Assembly: GCA_009911355.1 (NCBI GenBank)
Contig: QXXE01000023.1
Location: 1 to 52,387, forward strand
From: Clostridiaceae bacterium
Lineage (GTDB): Bacteria > Bacillota > Clostridia > Oscillospirales > Butyricicoccaceae
Reading direction: 5' to 3'
DNA: 52,387 bases
The notes under the pieces: model-generated
Database searches by the model: none
The model's input: only the letters and a program-made list of their open reading frames with translations
Told to the model about the DNA's origin: nothing
Position numbers and translations under genes: made by a program
Part shown: one piece after another, positions 33,381 to 41,121 of the stretch
Layout: each line of letters opens with the position of its first letter
Numbering within the stretch: position 1 is the stretch's first letter

Positions 33381-33863
33381 GTGCCGAGCGAAGCCAAAAA
33401 GGATTTCAACGCCATGCTTGCTGACAGCCGCGGTATGCCGCGTATACAGGCCGTCACCGACCCAAAAACCGCCGCGCGGTATGGCGGCACGCAAATGCTG
33501 CTCGCACCGCCGCGCGCCTATGACGAGGTGATGAAGCGCATCCCGGAAGGGAAGCTGCTCACCTTGCCGGAACTCCGGGAATACCTTGCGCGGGTGCACG
33601 GCGCAGATTTCACCGACCCGATGACCGCCGGTATCTTTGTACAGATCGCAGCGTGGGCAAGCGAACAGCGGGAGGGCTCCCCTACCCCGTGGTGGCGTGT
33701 CCTGAAAGCGGGCGGCGAGCTGAACCCCAAGTTCCCGGGCGGCGCGGAAGCCCAGAAGGCAAAACTGGAAGCGGAAGGCCACACCGTGCTTCAAAAAGGC
33801 CGTACCGCCCTCAAGTATTACGTAAAGGACTATGAATCGTGCCTTTTCACCCCAACCGTTTAA
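33381..33863 (+). CDS. MGMT-family alkyltransferase-like protein without the acceptor cysteine
   Basis: This 160-residue protein carries a winged-helix domain like the C-terminal DNA-binding domain of O6-methylguanine methyltransferases. YDEVMKRIPEGKLLTLPELREYLAR is the helix region. TPWWRVLKAGGELNPKFPGGAEAQKAKLEAEGH is where active enzymes have PCHRV; here it is PWWRV, so the alkyl-accepting Cys is missing. Alkyltransferase-like proteins bind alkylated bases and recruit excision repair; that role is inferred. The start is GTG 33381 with AAGGAGG 7 nt upstream. It is monocistronic with its own terminator. Confidence 0.8.
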   Translation: MPSEAKKDFNAMLADSRGMPRIQAVTDPKTAARYGGTQMLLAPPRAYDEVMKRIPEGKLLTLPELREYLARVHGADFTDPMTAGIFVQIAAWASEQREGSPTPWWRVLKAGGELNPKFPGGAEAQKAKLEAEGHTVLQKGRTALKYYVKDYESCLFTPTV

Positions 33864-33879
33864 TCCCCCCTGTTGATGC

Positions 33880-33916
33880 AAAGCCCCTTCCCGGCACAGG
33901 CCGGGAAGGGGCTTTT
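33880..33916 (+). terminator. Terminator after the alkyltransferase-like gene
   Basis: AAGCCCCTTCCCGG (from 33881) pairs with CCGGGAAGGGGCTT (to about 33914), followed by TTT. It is a stable GC-rich stem with a short loop. Confidence 0.85.
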
Positions 33917-33959
33917 CCCGCAGCAAAAAGGCCGCCCGCAGGCAGCCTCCAATCCTGAT

Positions 33960-34478
33960 TCAGCGGTTCCCCGCATTCTGTTCAGCGAGCCGTAGCGCAA
34001 ACACGACGGGCATGATCAGCACCCCGCACAAAAAGTTGCTCACGCCGTGGATCACATCGAACGGTAGCCCCGCAACAATCCACGCGGCCATCCCCTCGAA
34101 ATTCAGCCCAAACAGCAGCGCCTGTGCCGGTGCGCAAAGCGTCCCGAAGAGGAACCCATGCGCCGCGCAGACGGCCATATAGACGGCGGGCTGGAGCTTT
34201 TTCGGCATATCCCGGGGCAGCAGCATCACCGCCCCCCAAAGGATGAGCCAAACATACAGATAGGCAAACCACCATGCCGCAAACCCACAGAAAATGCCGT
34301 TGATCAGCACATAAATATAGATGGGGTACAGCGCCTTCCTGCGGTAAACGACCGTATACGCGACGGTCAGCACACCGAGCAGATGGATATTCGGCAGCAG
34401 CTCCATCAGCATTTTTGACGCAAACATCACCGCCCCCAGCATCCCGAACACGGCGGTCTCCCGGGTGGTCAGCTTCAT
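33960..34478 (-). CDS. ECF transporter S component-like membrane protein
   Basis: This 172-residue integral membrane protein has about five hydrophobic segments (roughly residues 9-28, 33-45, 50-80, 98-125 and 138-165). It resembles substrate-binding S components of energy-coupling factor vitamin transporters; the TRETAVFGMLGAVMFASKMLMELLPNIHLLGVL start is typical of the group. The ligand is not fixed by sequence. Its start overlaps the DUF4430 lipoprotein gene by 4 nt (ATGA). DUF4430 is related to the C-terminal domain of transcobalamin, so a corrinoid ligand is a reasonable guess. The A, A' and T components are not in the window. Confidence 0.7.
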   Translation of the reverse strand: MKLTTRETAVFGMLGAVMFASKMLMELLPNIHLLGVLTVAYTVVYRRKALYPIYIYVLINGIFCGFAAWWFAYLYVWLILWGAVMLLPRDMPKKLQPAVYMAVCAAHGFLFGTLCAPAQALLFGLNFEGMAAWIVAGLPFDVIHGVSNFLCGVLIMPVVFALRLAEQNAGNR

Positions 34479-34924
34479 GCCTTTTCGGCGCGGAACGCGT
34501 AATCCCCGCCATCCTCGGCAGGCGTGGAGCCTACGCCGGTCTGCGCATACTCGCCGTCCACATAAAACGCCCAGTAGGAACCGTCCTTGTCATAGTCGGC
34601 AGTGATGCCGTTAACCGATTTGACATAAATCCCGGTGGGGCTGTCCTCACCGGCGATCACCCCGAGCGCTTCCAGCGCGTCTCCGACGGTTTCCTCGTCG
34701 GTATGGATTTCGGCATGAATTTCATTCCCGTCCAAATCCGCTACCGTCAGTGAAAACGCCTTGCCGCCCTCGCCGAGTACCTGCCCATCCGTGGCAATCA
34801 CAGCGCCCTGCGCCGCCCCCTGGCCGCCGTCCTTCCCGCAGCCTGCCGCCAGCAGCGCCACAGCCACCAGCAGCGCGAAACCAACCCACCTGGATATCAC
34901 CTTTCTTAAACGCTTAAAACCCAT
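34475..34924 (-). CDS. DUF4430 lipoprotein
   Basis: This 149-residue secreted lipoprotein has a signal peptide with lipobox LAAGC and Cys at residue 29. The mature part holds a DUF4430 domain: TVGDALEALGVIAGEDSPTGIYVKSVNGI and YDKDGSYWAFYVDGEYAQTGVGSTPAEDGGDYAF, where the tryptophan-containing DGSYWAFYVDGEYA block is the signature. The domain is shared with the C-terminal half of transcobalamin/intrinsic factor. ATG 34924 is chosen because AGGAGG is 6 nt upstream; the ATG six bases earlier has no spacer. It is coupled to the S-component gene, which suggests a ligand-capture partner. Confidence 0.85.
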   Translation of the reverse strand: MGFKRLRKVISRWVGFALLVAVALLAAGCGKDGGQGAAQGAVIATDGQVLGEGGKAFSLTVADLDGNEIHAEIHTDEETVGDALEALGVIAGEDSPTGIYVKSVNGITADYDKDGSYWAFYVDGEYAQTGVGSTPAEDGGDYAFRAEKA

Positions 34925-35004
34925 ATTCATCCTCCTGTAAAAATCAGATGCCCCCGGCATCCACAAAAGCGCGAACCCCTCAAATAAACCCACATCCCAA
35001 TCCC

Positions 35005-35125
35005 CGTCCCGCCCGCAGGCGGCGAGAGGGAGTCCAGAGGGACTAGTCCCTCTGGCGCCGCCCCGCGCAGGGGCCGGGGGTCTCGGGGGCAACGCCCCTG
35101 AGCGCCGTCCGCGAAGGACATCCGC
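35005..35125 (+). repeat. Family A repeat in reverse orientation (A7)
   Basis: CCCGTCCCGCCCGCAGGCG box, GGGAGTCC, the palindrome CAGAGGGACT/AGTCCCTCTG, GGCGCCGCC and a GGGGC/GCCCC repeat. The module is on the side of the DUF4430 gene, so on the minus strand it is reversed relative to most copies. It fills the DUF1638-DUF4430 gap. Confidence 0.8.
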
Positions 35126-35155
35126 CGATAGGCGGTAGAGCCCCGGCGCGACACC

Positions 35156-35917
35156 TCAGCCGTCCGCGAAGTCGTCCAGCCCGGCAGGCACGCAGCGCAG
35201 CTTGCGCTCGGAAAATTCAGCCTCGATCACGCCCCCCGGCGGGCACACCAGAAAACGCGCGTCGTCCCACGGCCCGTTTACCAGCGCGTCCAGGTATTCC
35301 ATGCTGCCCTCGACCTTACGGAACTGCCATCCGAAGTCCTCCGCCGCCTGCCGCGCATAGCCCTCATGCTCCGGCCGGTCGCCCAGCGGGCAGGTGATAA
35401 ACCCGCACCTCTGGTACTTGCCCATCCAGCTGTTTGTACACTCCATCAGGTAATCCGCGTTTTCCTCGCCGTACTCCTCGGCGTATTGCGCCCTCTGCCG
35501 CGCGTAGTTCTCCCTGGACGGCGTAAACGCCTGCTCAATCCAGCCCGCGTTGTACCAATACGCCCCTGGCATCTCCCGGAACAGCTCCCGGTAACGCTCC
35601 GCCGAGCCCAGGAACAGCGAAATGCAGTCGTCACAGCGCGGCACAGCGACCGGCAGCGAACGGCTGCGCAGCCCAACCACGCCATTCGAGCACAGCCCAT
35701 ACGCCAGCACAATCGCCGAAAACCGCAGATGCTCGGGCAGCAGCCCGTTTTCCCGCTCGACCTCGTCCACCGTGCGCTGCAGCTCGCTGCGCAGGATGTC
35801 CGGCGTATCGTGCAGCCCCTGGCGCAGCCACCACACGCGGACCGTGTTCCGGCTCCGCGCGACAAGATGGCTGATTTCCCGGTTCATGACCATGCACCCA
35901 ATCAAAGCAACCCTCAT
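35156..35917 (-). CDS. DUF1638 domain-containing protein
   Basis: This 253-residue cytosolic protein belongs to the DUF1638 family. Landmarks are MRVALIGCMVMNREISHLV at the start, FSAIVLAYGLCSNGVVGLRSRSLPVAVPRCDDCISLFLGS in the middle and GAYWYNAGWIEQ after it. Several Cys residues (Cys8, LCSNG, CDDC, MECTN, CGFITC) could bind a metal or cofactor. In other genomes DUF1638 genes are often beside corrinoid methyltransferase genes, and here an MtaA-like gene lies directly upstream. The start is ATG 35917, preceded by GAGGGGG. The function is unknown. Confidence 0.8.
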   Translation of the reverse strand: MRVALIGCMVMNREISHLVARSRNTVRVWWLRQGLHDTPDILRSELQRTVDEVERENGLLPEHLRFSAIVLAYGLCSNGVVGLRSRSLPVAVPRCDDCISLFLGSAERYRELFREMPGAYWYNAGWIEQAFTPSRENYARQRAQYAEEYGEENADYLMECTNSWMGKYQRCGFITCPLGDRPEHEGYARQAAEDFGWQFRKVEGSMEYLDALVNGPWDDARFLVCPPGGVIEAEFSERKLRCVPAGLDDFADG

Positions 35918-35951
35918 TCGACGCCCCCTCTTTCTTCTTGTCAGTTTACAC

Positions 35952-35979
35952 GAAAAACCGCCGTTTGGCAAGGGCGGCC
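35952..35979 (-). terminator. Terminator-like hairpin after the MtaA-like gene
   Basis: On the minus strand GCCGCC and GGCGG pair around CTTGCCAAAC, followed by TTTTT. It sits between the MtaA-like gene and DUF1638, so some transcripts may end here while others continue. Confidence 0.55.
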
Positions 35980-36061
35980 TCCAATCATTTTCATGCGCGC
36001 TGCCCGCACGCCCGGGGAAACCGCAGGCCGGATGGGAGCCCCACCCGGCCTGCACCCTCAT

Positions 36062-37096
36062 TTATGATGCATAAAACTCGTCGACCGCCGCAAAGAACGC
36101 GTCGATATTGTCCCAGCTGGACATCGGCGGGATATCGCAGCCCGAGGAAATGATAAAGTTCGGATGCCCGCAGCATTTGCCCATGACCTCGAGGGTCTTG
36201 GCGCGCACCGATTCCGGCGTGCCGCCGCGGAACTCGCCCGCAGGGCTGATATTGCCCATGCAGGGCAGCTCTGCCGGAGCCTTTTCCAGGATCTCCGCCA
36301 TATCGACCGCGTCGCCGAAGTGGTAGGCGTTCGCGCCGCAGGAGAAAATGGAATCCAGCGTGATATTCGCGGTGTTGCCGCAGTTATGATACACGACCGC
36401 AAAATTCTCGTCCTTGACCGCGTCGACGATCTGCTTGCAGTAATCGCCGGAGAATTCCTGCGCGAGCGCGGGCGAAAGCAGCCCTGCGAGCGGCTCGGCG
36501 ATTACAACGCCGTTTGCCCCGACCGCCTTATATGCCTTGATGTACTTGATGATAAATTCGGTTGCCTTGCCCAGCACGACATGTACCATATCCGGCTCGT
36601 CATAGCAGTAGATCATCGCTTCGGTCACGTCCATCAGCCGCCCCGCCAGCGAGAACGGCCCGATCACGCCCGCAAATACCGGGCGGTCGGTGATCATCCC
36701 CATCGCTTTCTCAATTGCGTCAATATAAATCTGGGTACGCCCCGCGCCGATTTCCGGCACTGGCATCGCTTCGGCGAGCGCAAGGCGTTCCTCTTCGTCC
36801 ACGTCCAGCGGCAGCACCGGCCCGACTACGGTCGGCACCTCGTCGTCGGACACACGGATCGGCGCGCCGAAGCACTCCGCCTCGACCGACAGGTCCATCA
36901 GGCTCACCGAGCCGCCTGCCTTCGGGGTGCGGTCGGCGACTGCCTTCATGCCGCGCGCCTGCACGTCGCTGTCCGAGATCAGGTCGCGCACTGTGATCCC
37001 AAGCAGCTGGATGGAGGGGAAGGACAGCACGGGGAGCGCCTTTTTAACCTTTGTCTCGAGCAGTTCCTGCGTCCACTGGTCCATATTCATTTTCAT
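36062..37096 (-). CDS. Uroporphyrinogen decarboxylase-family (MtaA/CmuA-like) methyltransferase
   Basis: This 344-residue TIM-barrel protein belongs to the URO-D superfamily branch that holds MtaA/MtbA/CmuA, which move methyl groups between corrinoid proteins and thiols. The likely zinc site is His and Cys in VVYHNCGNTANI with the downstream Cys in FIISSGCDIPPMSS, as in MtaA. GPFSLAGRL, GVVIAEPLAGLLSP and YHFGDAVDMAEI are family landmarks. True heme URO-D residues are not apparent. The start ATG 37096 is uncertain; a GTG at 37105 is an alternative, and the ribosome binding site AAGAG is weak. DUF1638 follows. Confidence 0.82.
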   Translation of the reverse strand: MKMNMDQWTQELLETKVKKALPVLSFPSIQLLGITVRDLISDSDVQARGMKAVADRTPKAGGSVSLMDLSVEAECFGAPIRVSDDEVPTVVGPVLPLDVDEEERLALAEAMPVPEIGAGRTQIYIDAIEKAMGMITDRPVFAGVIGPFSLAGRLMDVTEAMIYCYDEPDMVHVVLGKATEFIIKYIKAYKAVGANGVVIAEPLAGLLSPALAQEFSGDYCKQIVDAVKDENFAVVYHNCGNTANITLDSIFSCGANAYHFGDAVDMAEILEKAPAELPCMGNISPAGEFRGGTPESVRAKTLEVMGKCCGHPNFIISSGCDIPPMSSWDNIDAFFAAVDEFYAS

Positions 37097-37317
37097 CACG
37101 ATCACTCTTTCTCAATAATAGTTGTCCGGAAGCCCGCGCCCTGTCGGGCGGCTTCCTGCTTTCTGCTGTTATCATAGCACGCGCCGCGCGGCAGTGTATA
37201 GGACGATGCTCTTTTTTCTTGGTAAGATTTTGCCCTCCCGCCCCGCGCACAAAAAAAACGCCGCCGCAGTTTCATCGTCCACGACAGCATTTTCGCTTTC
37301 CGTTTCATTCTCCCGCG

Positions 37318-37470
37318 CCTGCGCCGCCCCTGCACCCCGCGCCTACGCGGCGGGCGGCAGGGCTCTGCCCTGCACCTGGCGGGGCTCTGCCCCTGCACCC
37401 CGCGCCTGCGCGGCGGGCGCCAGAGGGACCCGTCCCTCTGGACTCCCTTCCATCGCCTGCGGGCGGGATC
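37318..37470 (-). repeat. Family A repeat (A8)
   Basis: Two partial 40-bp units (CCCGCGCCTACGCGGCGGGC and GGCGGGGCTCTGCCCC) precede the module: GGCGCC, the palindrome CAGAGGGAC/GTCCCTCTG, GGACTCCCTTCC and CGCCTGCGGGCGGGA. On the minus strand the module follows the histidine kinase stop by about 10 nt. Confidence 0.85.
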
Positions 37471-37479
37471 AGGCAGGCC

Positions 37480-39585
37480 CTACGTCAGCCGGTCAATCTG
37501 CTCTAGCAGCGTGTCGATATCGAGCGGCTTTGCAAGGTGCAGGTTCATCCCGCTTTCAATCGCCATCCGCTTGTCCTCCTCAAAGGCGTTCGCCGACAGC
37601 GCAATAATCGGGATGGACGCGATCGCCGGGTCGTCCAGCGCACGGATTTCCCGCGCCGCGCTGCACCCGTCCATCACCGGCATCTGGATATCCATCAGCA
37701 CGAGCGCAAACTCCCCTGGCGCGGCGCGGCGCAGCCGTTCGACCGCTACGCTGCCGTCCCGCGCGGATTCCACCTCAAAGCCCGTCTCCTGCAAAAGCTC
37801 GACCGCAATTTCAAGGTTCAGCTCGTTGTCGTCGACCACCAGCAGCTTACGCTTCCGGTGGTACGGCTTCTCCACCGTCCGCACGGGCGGCTTTTCCCGC
37901 TGCGCGTCCCCTTTCGGGCGGAGCGGCAAGGTAACCGTGAACCGGCTTCCCTTGCCCGGTTCGCTCTCTACGTCGATTGTGCCGTTCATCATCTCCACAA
38001 GGCTTTTCATGATCGGCAGGCCGAGCCCTGTGCCATGCACGCCGCTGATGGTGGTGTTGTTCTCACGCGCAAAAAATTCAAAGATGTGCCCGAGGAAACC
38101 GCGGCTGATCCCGATTCCGTCGTCCTCGACGACAAGCTGGTAGCAGCCGAGGCCCGGCACCGGCACCTCAAGCTCCAGCACCCGCACCCACACATGCCCG
38201 CCGGGGCCGGTATACTTCACCGCGTTGCTGCACAGGTGGAACAGGATTTCCTCCAGCTTATGCGCGTCGCCATACACCATAGGGTGGTGCAGCCCGCTGG
38301 CGTCGACCGCCATCACCAGGTTTTTCGACGCGATCTGCGGGAACAGCGCCGTACGCACCTTCCCCGCGATCTCGCCCAGGCTGCACGGCTCCTGCGCAAC
38401 CAGCTCGCCGCCCGATTCAATGCGCGCGATTTCCAGCACATTGCTGATCAGCCGCAGCAGCTGGCCGCTGGAAACCTCGATCATCTCGAGATAGCGCCCC
38501 AGCCTGCCCGGCTCGTCGGTGCTGCGCTTGGCGAGCTCGGTAAAGCCCTTGATGGCGTTCAGCGGGGTGCGCATATCGTGCGACATATTGGACAGGAACG
38601 CGTTTTTTGCCGCTACGGCCGAGCGCGCCTGCGAAAGCGCGTCCGCGAGGAATTCCTTCTGCTCCAGCGCGCTGCGGATTTCCTCATCCACGCTGCGCGC
38701 GCCGATGACCACCTGCGAGCCCTGGCCGCCGCCGACGCCGACGATCCGCAGCTGTAAATATTCGGTGCGCAGCCCGCGCAGCAGGCGGTAATTGACATGC
38801 AGCAGCGGGTGCCCTGCAAGCCGCTGGCGGATGCCCGCCGGGTTGAGGGTATCCGTGATCAGCCCGCGGTCCTCCGGATGCACCCAGCGCTCAATGTATT
38901 CCTGTACAAAGCCGCTGTAATCGCGGGAGGGCGGGTCGTTGACAAACAGTTCCCCGGCCTGGCGGCTCAGGCGGTAAGCGTGGATGCTGTCTGTGTCCAG
39001 ATCGGCGTAGAAAATGGATTCGTAGTCGATGCTGAGCCCTTCGATGAGCTCCCGGCGGCGGCTGGACTCGCGGTGGTACTCGGCAATGCAGCGCAGCTTG
39101 CGGTCATTGTCCAGCTGCAACGCGGCGCGTTCCTCCCGCTGCTGCTCGATCTTTTCGGTTGCGTCGGCAACGAACACATAAAAGATTTCGCCCAGCGACA
39201 CGCTGCGGATAAAATGCCCGTGATCCTCGAGCCAGCGGACCGCGCCGTCCTTCCGGACGACGCGGTATTCGACATAATCGAGGTCAAACTGGCTCTGCGC
39301 AATCTGCTCGAAGATGCTTTTCTCGACTTCTTCCAGGTCGTCCGGATGAACCATCCCCTGGAAAGTGCCCCCGGTCAGGGCGCGGAACTCGTCAAAATCG
39401 TCGCACCCGAAAATGCGCAGCATCGCGATATTGGCATAGAGGATCTCCTCGTTGCCGTCCGCGCGGTAGACAAAAAAGCCGCCGGGCATCTGATCCAGCA
39501 GCTTAATTACCTGCTGTGCCGTATCCTTCCCATCCATCCCGGCGCCTGCCAATAATTTTTCTGCCATAACAAACCGGTCCTGCAC
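37480..39585 (-). CDS. Hybrid sensor histidine kinase/response regulator
   Basis: A 701-residue protein without membrane segments or signal peptide. A PAS domain lies at about 25-145 (GGFFVYRADGNEEILYANIAMLRIFG, HPDDLEEVE, VRWLEDHGHF). A second degenerate PAS-like region is at 185-300 (YADLDTDSIHAYRL, WVHPEDRG). The HisKA box NMSHDMRTPLNAIKGF has the phosphorylated H336, the N-box is HLCSNAVKYTG (about 450-460), G-boxes are VEDDGIGIS and GTGLGLPI. A receiver domain (580-701) has D632 and K686. The start is GTG 39585, favoured by AGGAGGGGG; ATG 39567 is an alternative. No DNA-binding partner is adjacent. It probably senses a cytosolic signal. Confidence 0.92.
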   Translation of the reverse strand: MQDRFVMAEKLLAGAGMDGKDTAQQVIKLLDQMPGGFFVYRADGNEEILYANIAMLRIFGCDDFDEFRALTGGTFQGMVHPDDLEEVEKSIFEQIAQSQFDLDYVEYRVVRKDGAVRWLEDHGHFIRSVSLGEIFYVFVADATEKIEQQREERAALQLDNDRKLRCIAEYHRESSRRRELIEGLSIDYESIFYADLDTDSIHAYRLSRQAGELFVNDPPSRDYSGFVQEYIERWVHPEDRGLITDTLNPAGIRQRLAGHPLLHVNYRLLRGLRTEYLQLRIVGVGGGQGSQVVIGARSVDEEIRSALEQKEFLADALSQARSAVAAKNAFLSNMSHDMRTPLNAIKGFTELAKRSTDEPGRLGRYLEMIEVSSGQLLRLISNVLEIARIESGGELVAQEPCSLGEIAGKVRTALFPQIASKNLVMAVDASGLHHPMVYGDAHKLEEILFHLCSNAVKYTGPGGHVWVRVLELEVPVPGLGCYQLVVEDDGIGISRGFLGHIFEFFARENNTTISGVHGTGLGLPIMKSLVEMMNGTIDVESEPGKGSRFTVTLPLRPKGDAQREKPPVRTVEKPYHRKRKLLVVDDNELNLEIAVELLQETGFEVESARDGSVAVERLRRAAPGEFALVLMDIQMPVMDGCSAAREIRALDDPAIASIPIIALSANAFEEDKRMAIESGMNLHLAKPLDIDTLLEQIDRLT

Positions 39586-39908
39586 GCCGTACCCCCTCCT
39601 GACTGACGCCGGCCCTTTCCCGATCCTGTACGGGCCGTATTGTTTCTGAAAATCCCCACAGCGCGCCGAACCCGGGCTGTTCCCGGCAGGTCCTGCCAAG
39701 CGCCCCCCAGCGGTGCGGCATGGCACGCCATTTTTTGATACTGCTGTCAAAAAGCGTATCTGTGATGAGTTATTGTTATTGTACCAGAAACCGGCGGCAA
39801 ATGCTAGCCCTTTTCCAAAAAACGGCGGCTGGATGGGATGCAGAAAGCCATGGGCCTCTTCCTTTTCCGCCGCCGCTGTGGTATCATATGGGAAAGGAGG
39901 TGCCTACA

Positions 39909-40559
39909 ATGGGATTTTACCCGATCGACCTGGACGCCTGGCCCCGCGCGCAGCATTTTTCCTATTACACCAATGTAATCCGCACCAATTACGCTGTAAC
40001 GGTGCGGCTGGACGTGACCCGCCTGCGCGGCTGGGTACGCGGCAACGGGCTGCGCTTCTATCCGGCGATGCTGTACGCGGTCATGCGGGCGGTCAACAGC
40101 CGGCAGGAATTCCGAATGGCATACCAGGACGGGGTGCTTGGCTTTTATGAGGAGTGCCACCCGTCCTATACCATCTTCCATCCTGACGACCACACGTTTT
40201 CCGACATTTGGAGCGAATACAGCCCGGATTTCCGTACATTTTACGCGTCTGTCCTCCGGGATATGGAGGAATGGCGCGACGTGAAGGGGGTCAAGACCAA
40301 ACCTGGGCGGCCTGATAACTACTGCCCGGTTTCGTGCGTGCCGTGGCTGGATTTCACGGCAGTCGCGCACGACACCACAGGCCCGCGGCCGATGTACTTC
40401 CCTGTCATCACGTTCGGCAGGTACACGGAAAAGGGCGGGGCCTGGGAACTCCCGCTGTGCCTGCACATCAACCACGCGGCCGCCGACGGCTACCACACCG
40501 CGATGCTCCTTGCGGACATACAGGATTTGGTGCGCCGCTGTGAACTCTGGCTCGCCTAA
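39909..40559 (+). CDS. Chloramphenicol acetyltransferase-like protein (type A fold)
   Basis: A 216-residue protein close in length and pattern to CatA acetyltransferases, which acetylate chloramphenicol from acetyl-CoA. Matching stretches are FSYYTNVIRTNYAVTVRLDVT, FRMAYQDGVLGFYEECHPSYTIFHPDDHTFSDIWSEYSPDF and the C-terminal catalytic motif. The family usually has HHxxxDG; here it is NHAAADG, so the catalytic H189 and the Asp are kept but the preceding His is Asn. ATG 39909 has GGAAAGGAGG 7 nt upstream. Resistance activity is possible but unproven; it may be a chromosomal homologue with another acceptor. Confidence 0.82.
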   Translation: MGFYPIDLDAWPRAQHFSYYTNVIRTNYAVTVRLDVTRLRGWVRGNGLRFYPAMLYAVMRAVNSRQEFRMAYQDGVLGFYEECHPSYTIFHPDDHTFSDIWSEYSPDFRTFYASVLRDMEEWRDVKGVKTKPGRPDNYCPVSCVPWLDFTAVAHDTTGPRPMYFPVITFGRYTEKGGAWELPLCLHINHAAADGYHTAMLLADIQDLVRRCELWLA

Positions 40560-40670
40560 CGCCGCCCCTCCAAAGTGCAAGCCGGGGCCATTTCGCCCCG
40601 GCTTGCACCGTGCCGTTTCCCGCAGCCGTCCCCTATTCCCGCGTCTGCGCGTTCACGGGTATTTTTGCAC

Positions 40671-40710
40671 AAAAAAAACGCGCCCGCCAAATGGCAGGCG
40701 CCCTTTTTTA
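40671..40710 (-). terminator. Terminator of the zinc-ribbon gene
   Basis: On the minus strand GGGCGCCTGCC and GGCGGGCGC pair around ATTT, followed by eight T residues. The hairpin overlaps the end of the zinc-ribbon gene. Confidence 0.88.
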
Positions 40711-40983
40711 CTCTTGGCGCATTTTTGCGAAGCACTCGCTGCAATACACCGGACGGTCAGACTTGGGCTCAAAGGGTACCCGTGCCTCGCCGCCGCAGGA
40801 AGCGCACACAGCGGTGAAATACTCACGCGGGCCGCGGGCTGCATTCTTACGTGCGTCACGGCACGCCTTGCAGCGCTGGGGCTCGTTCTGGAAGCCGCGC
40901 TCTGCATAGAATTCCTGCTCACCGGCGGTGAACACGAAATCATTGCCGCACTCTTTGCATTTTAACGTCTTGTCCTGGTACAT
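40708..40983 (-). CDS. Zinc-ribbon domain-containing protein
   Basis: A 91-residue cytosolic protein with two zinc sites. The N-terminal one is CKECG (9-13) with CKACRDAR (38-45), matching a zinc-ribbon domain found in small Firmicutes proteins. The second is CASCGG with YCSECFAKM near the C-terminus. The central stretch FVFTAGEQEFYAERGFQNEPQRC is typical of this small family. Function is unknown; roles in RNA or protein contact are only guesses. It is a single gene with its own terminator and a GGAGAGG site before ATG 40983. Confidence 0.85.
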   Translation of the reverse strand: MYQDKTLKCKECGNDFVFTAGEQEFYAERGFQNEPQRCKACRDARKNAARGPREYFTAVCASCGGEARVPFEPKSDRPVYCSECFAKMRQE

Positions 40984-41121
40984 GGTTTCTACCTCTCCTT
41001 GATTACGCTGCCCCTTCTTCTCCGGGGCGGTGACTTTGTATTTGCGCTCAGGGCGTGCCCTGTTATCGCCTATAAGGTTATTTGGAATGGCCCAGAGCCG
41101 TTCCCTGGGGCTGTGGAGGGG

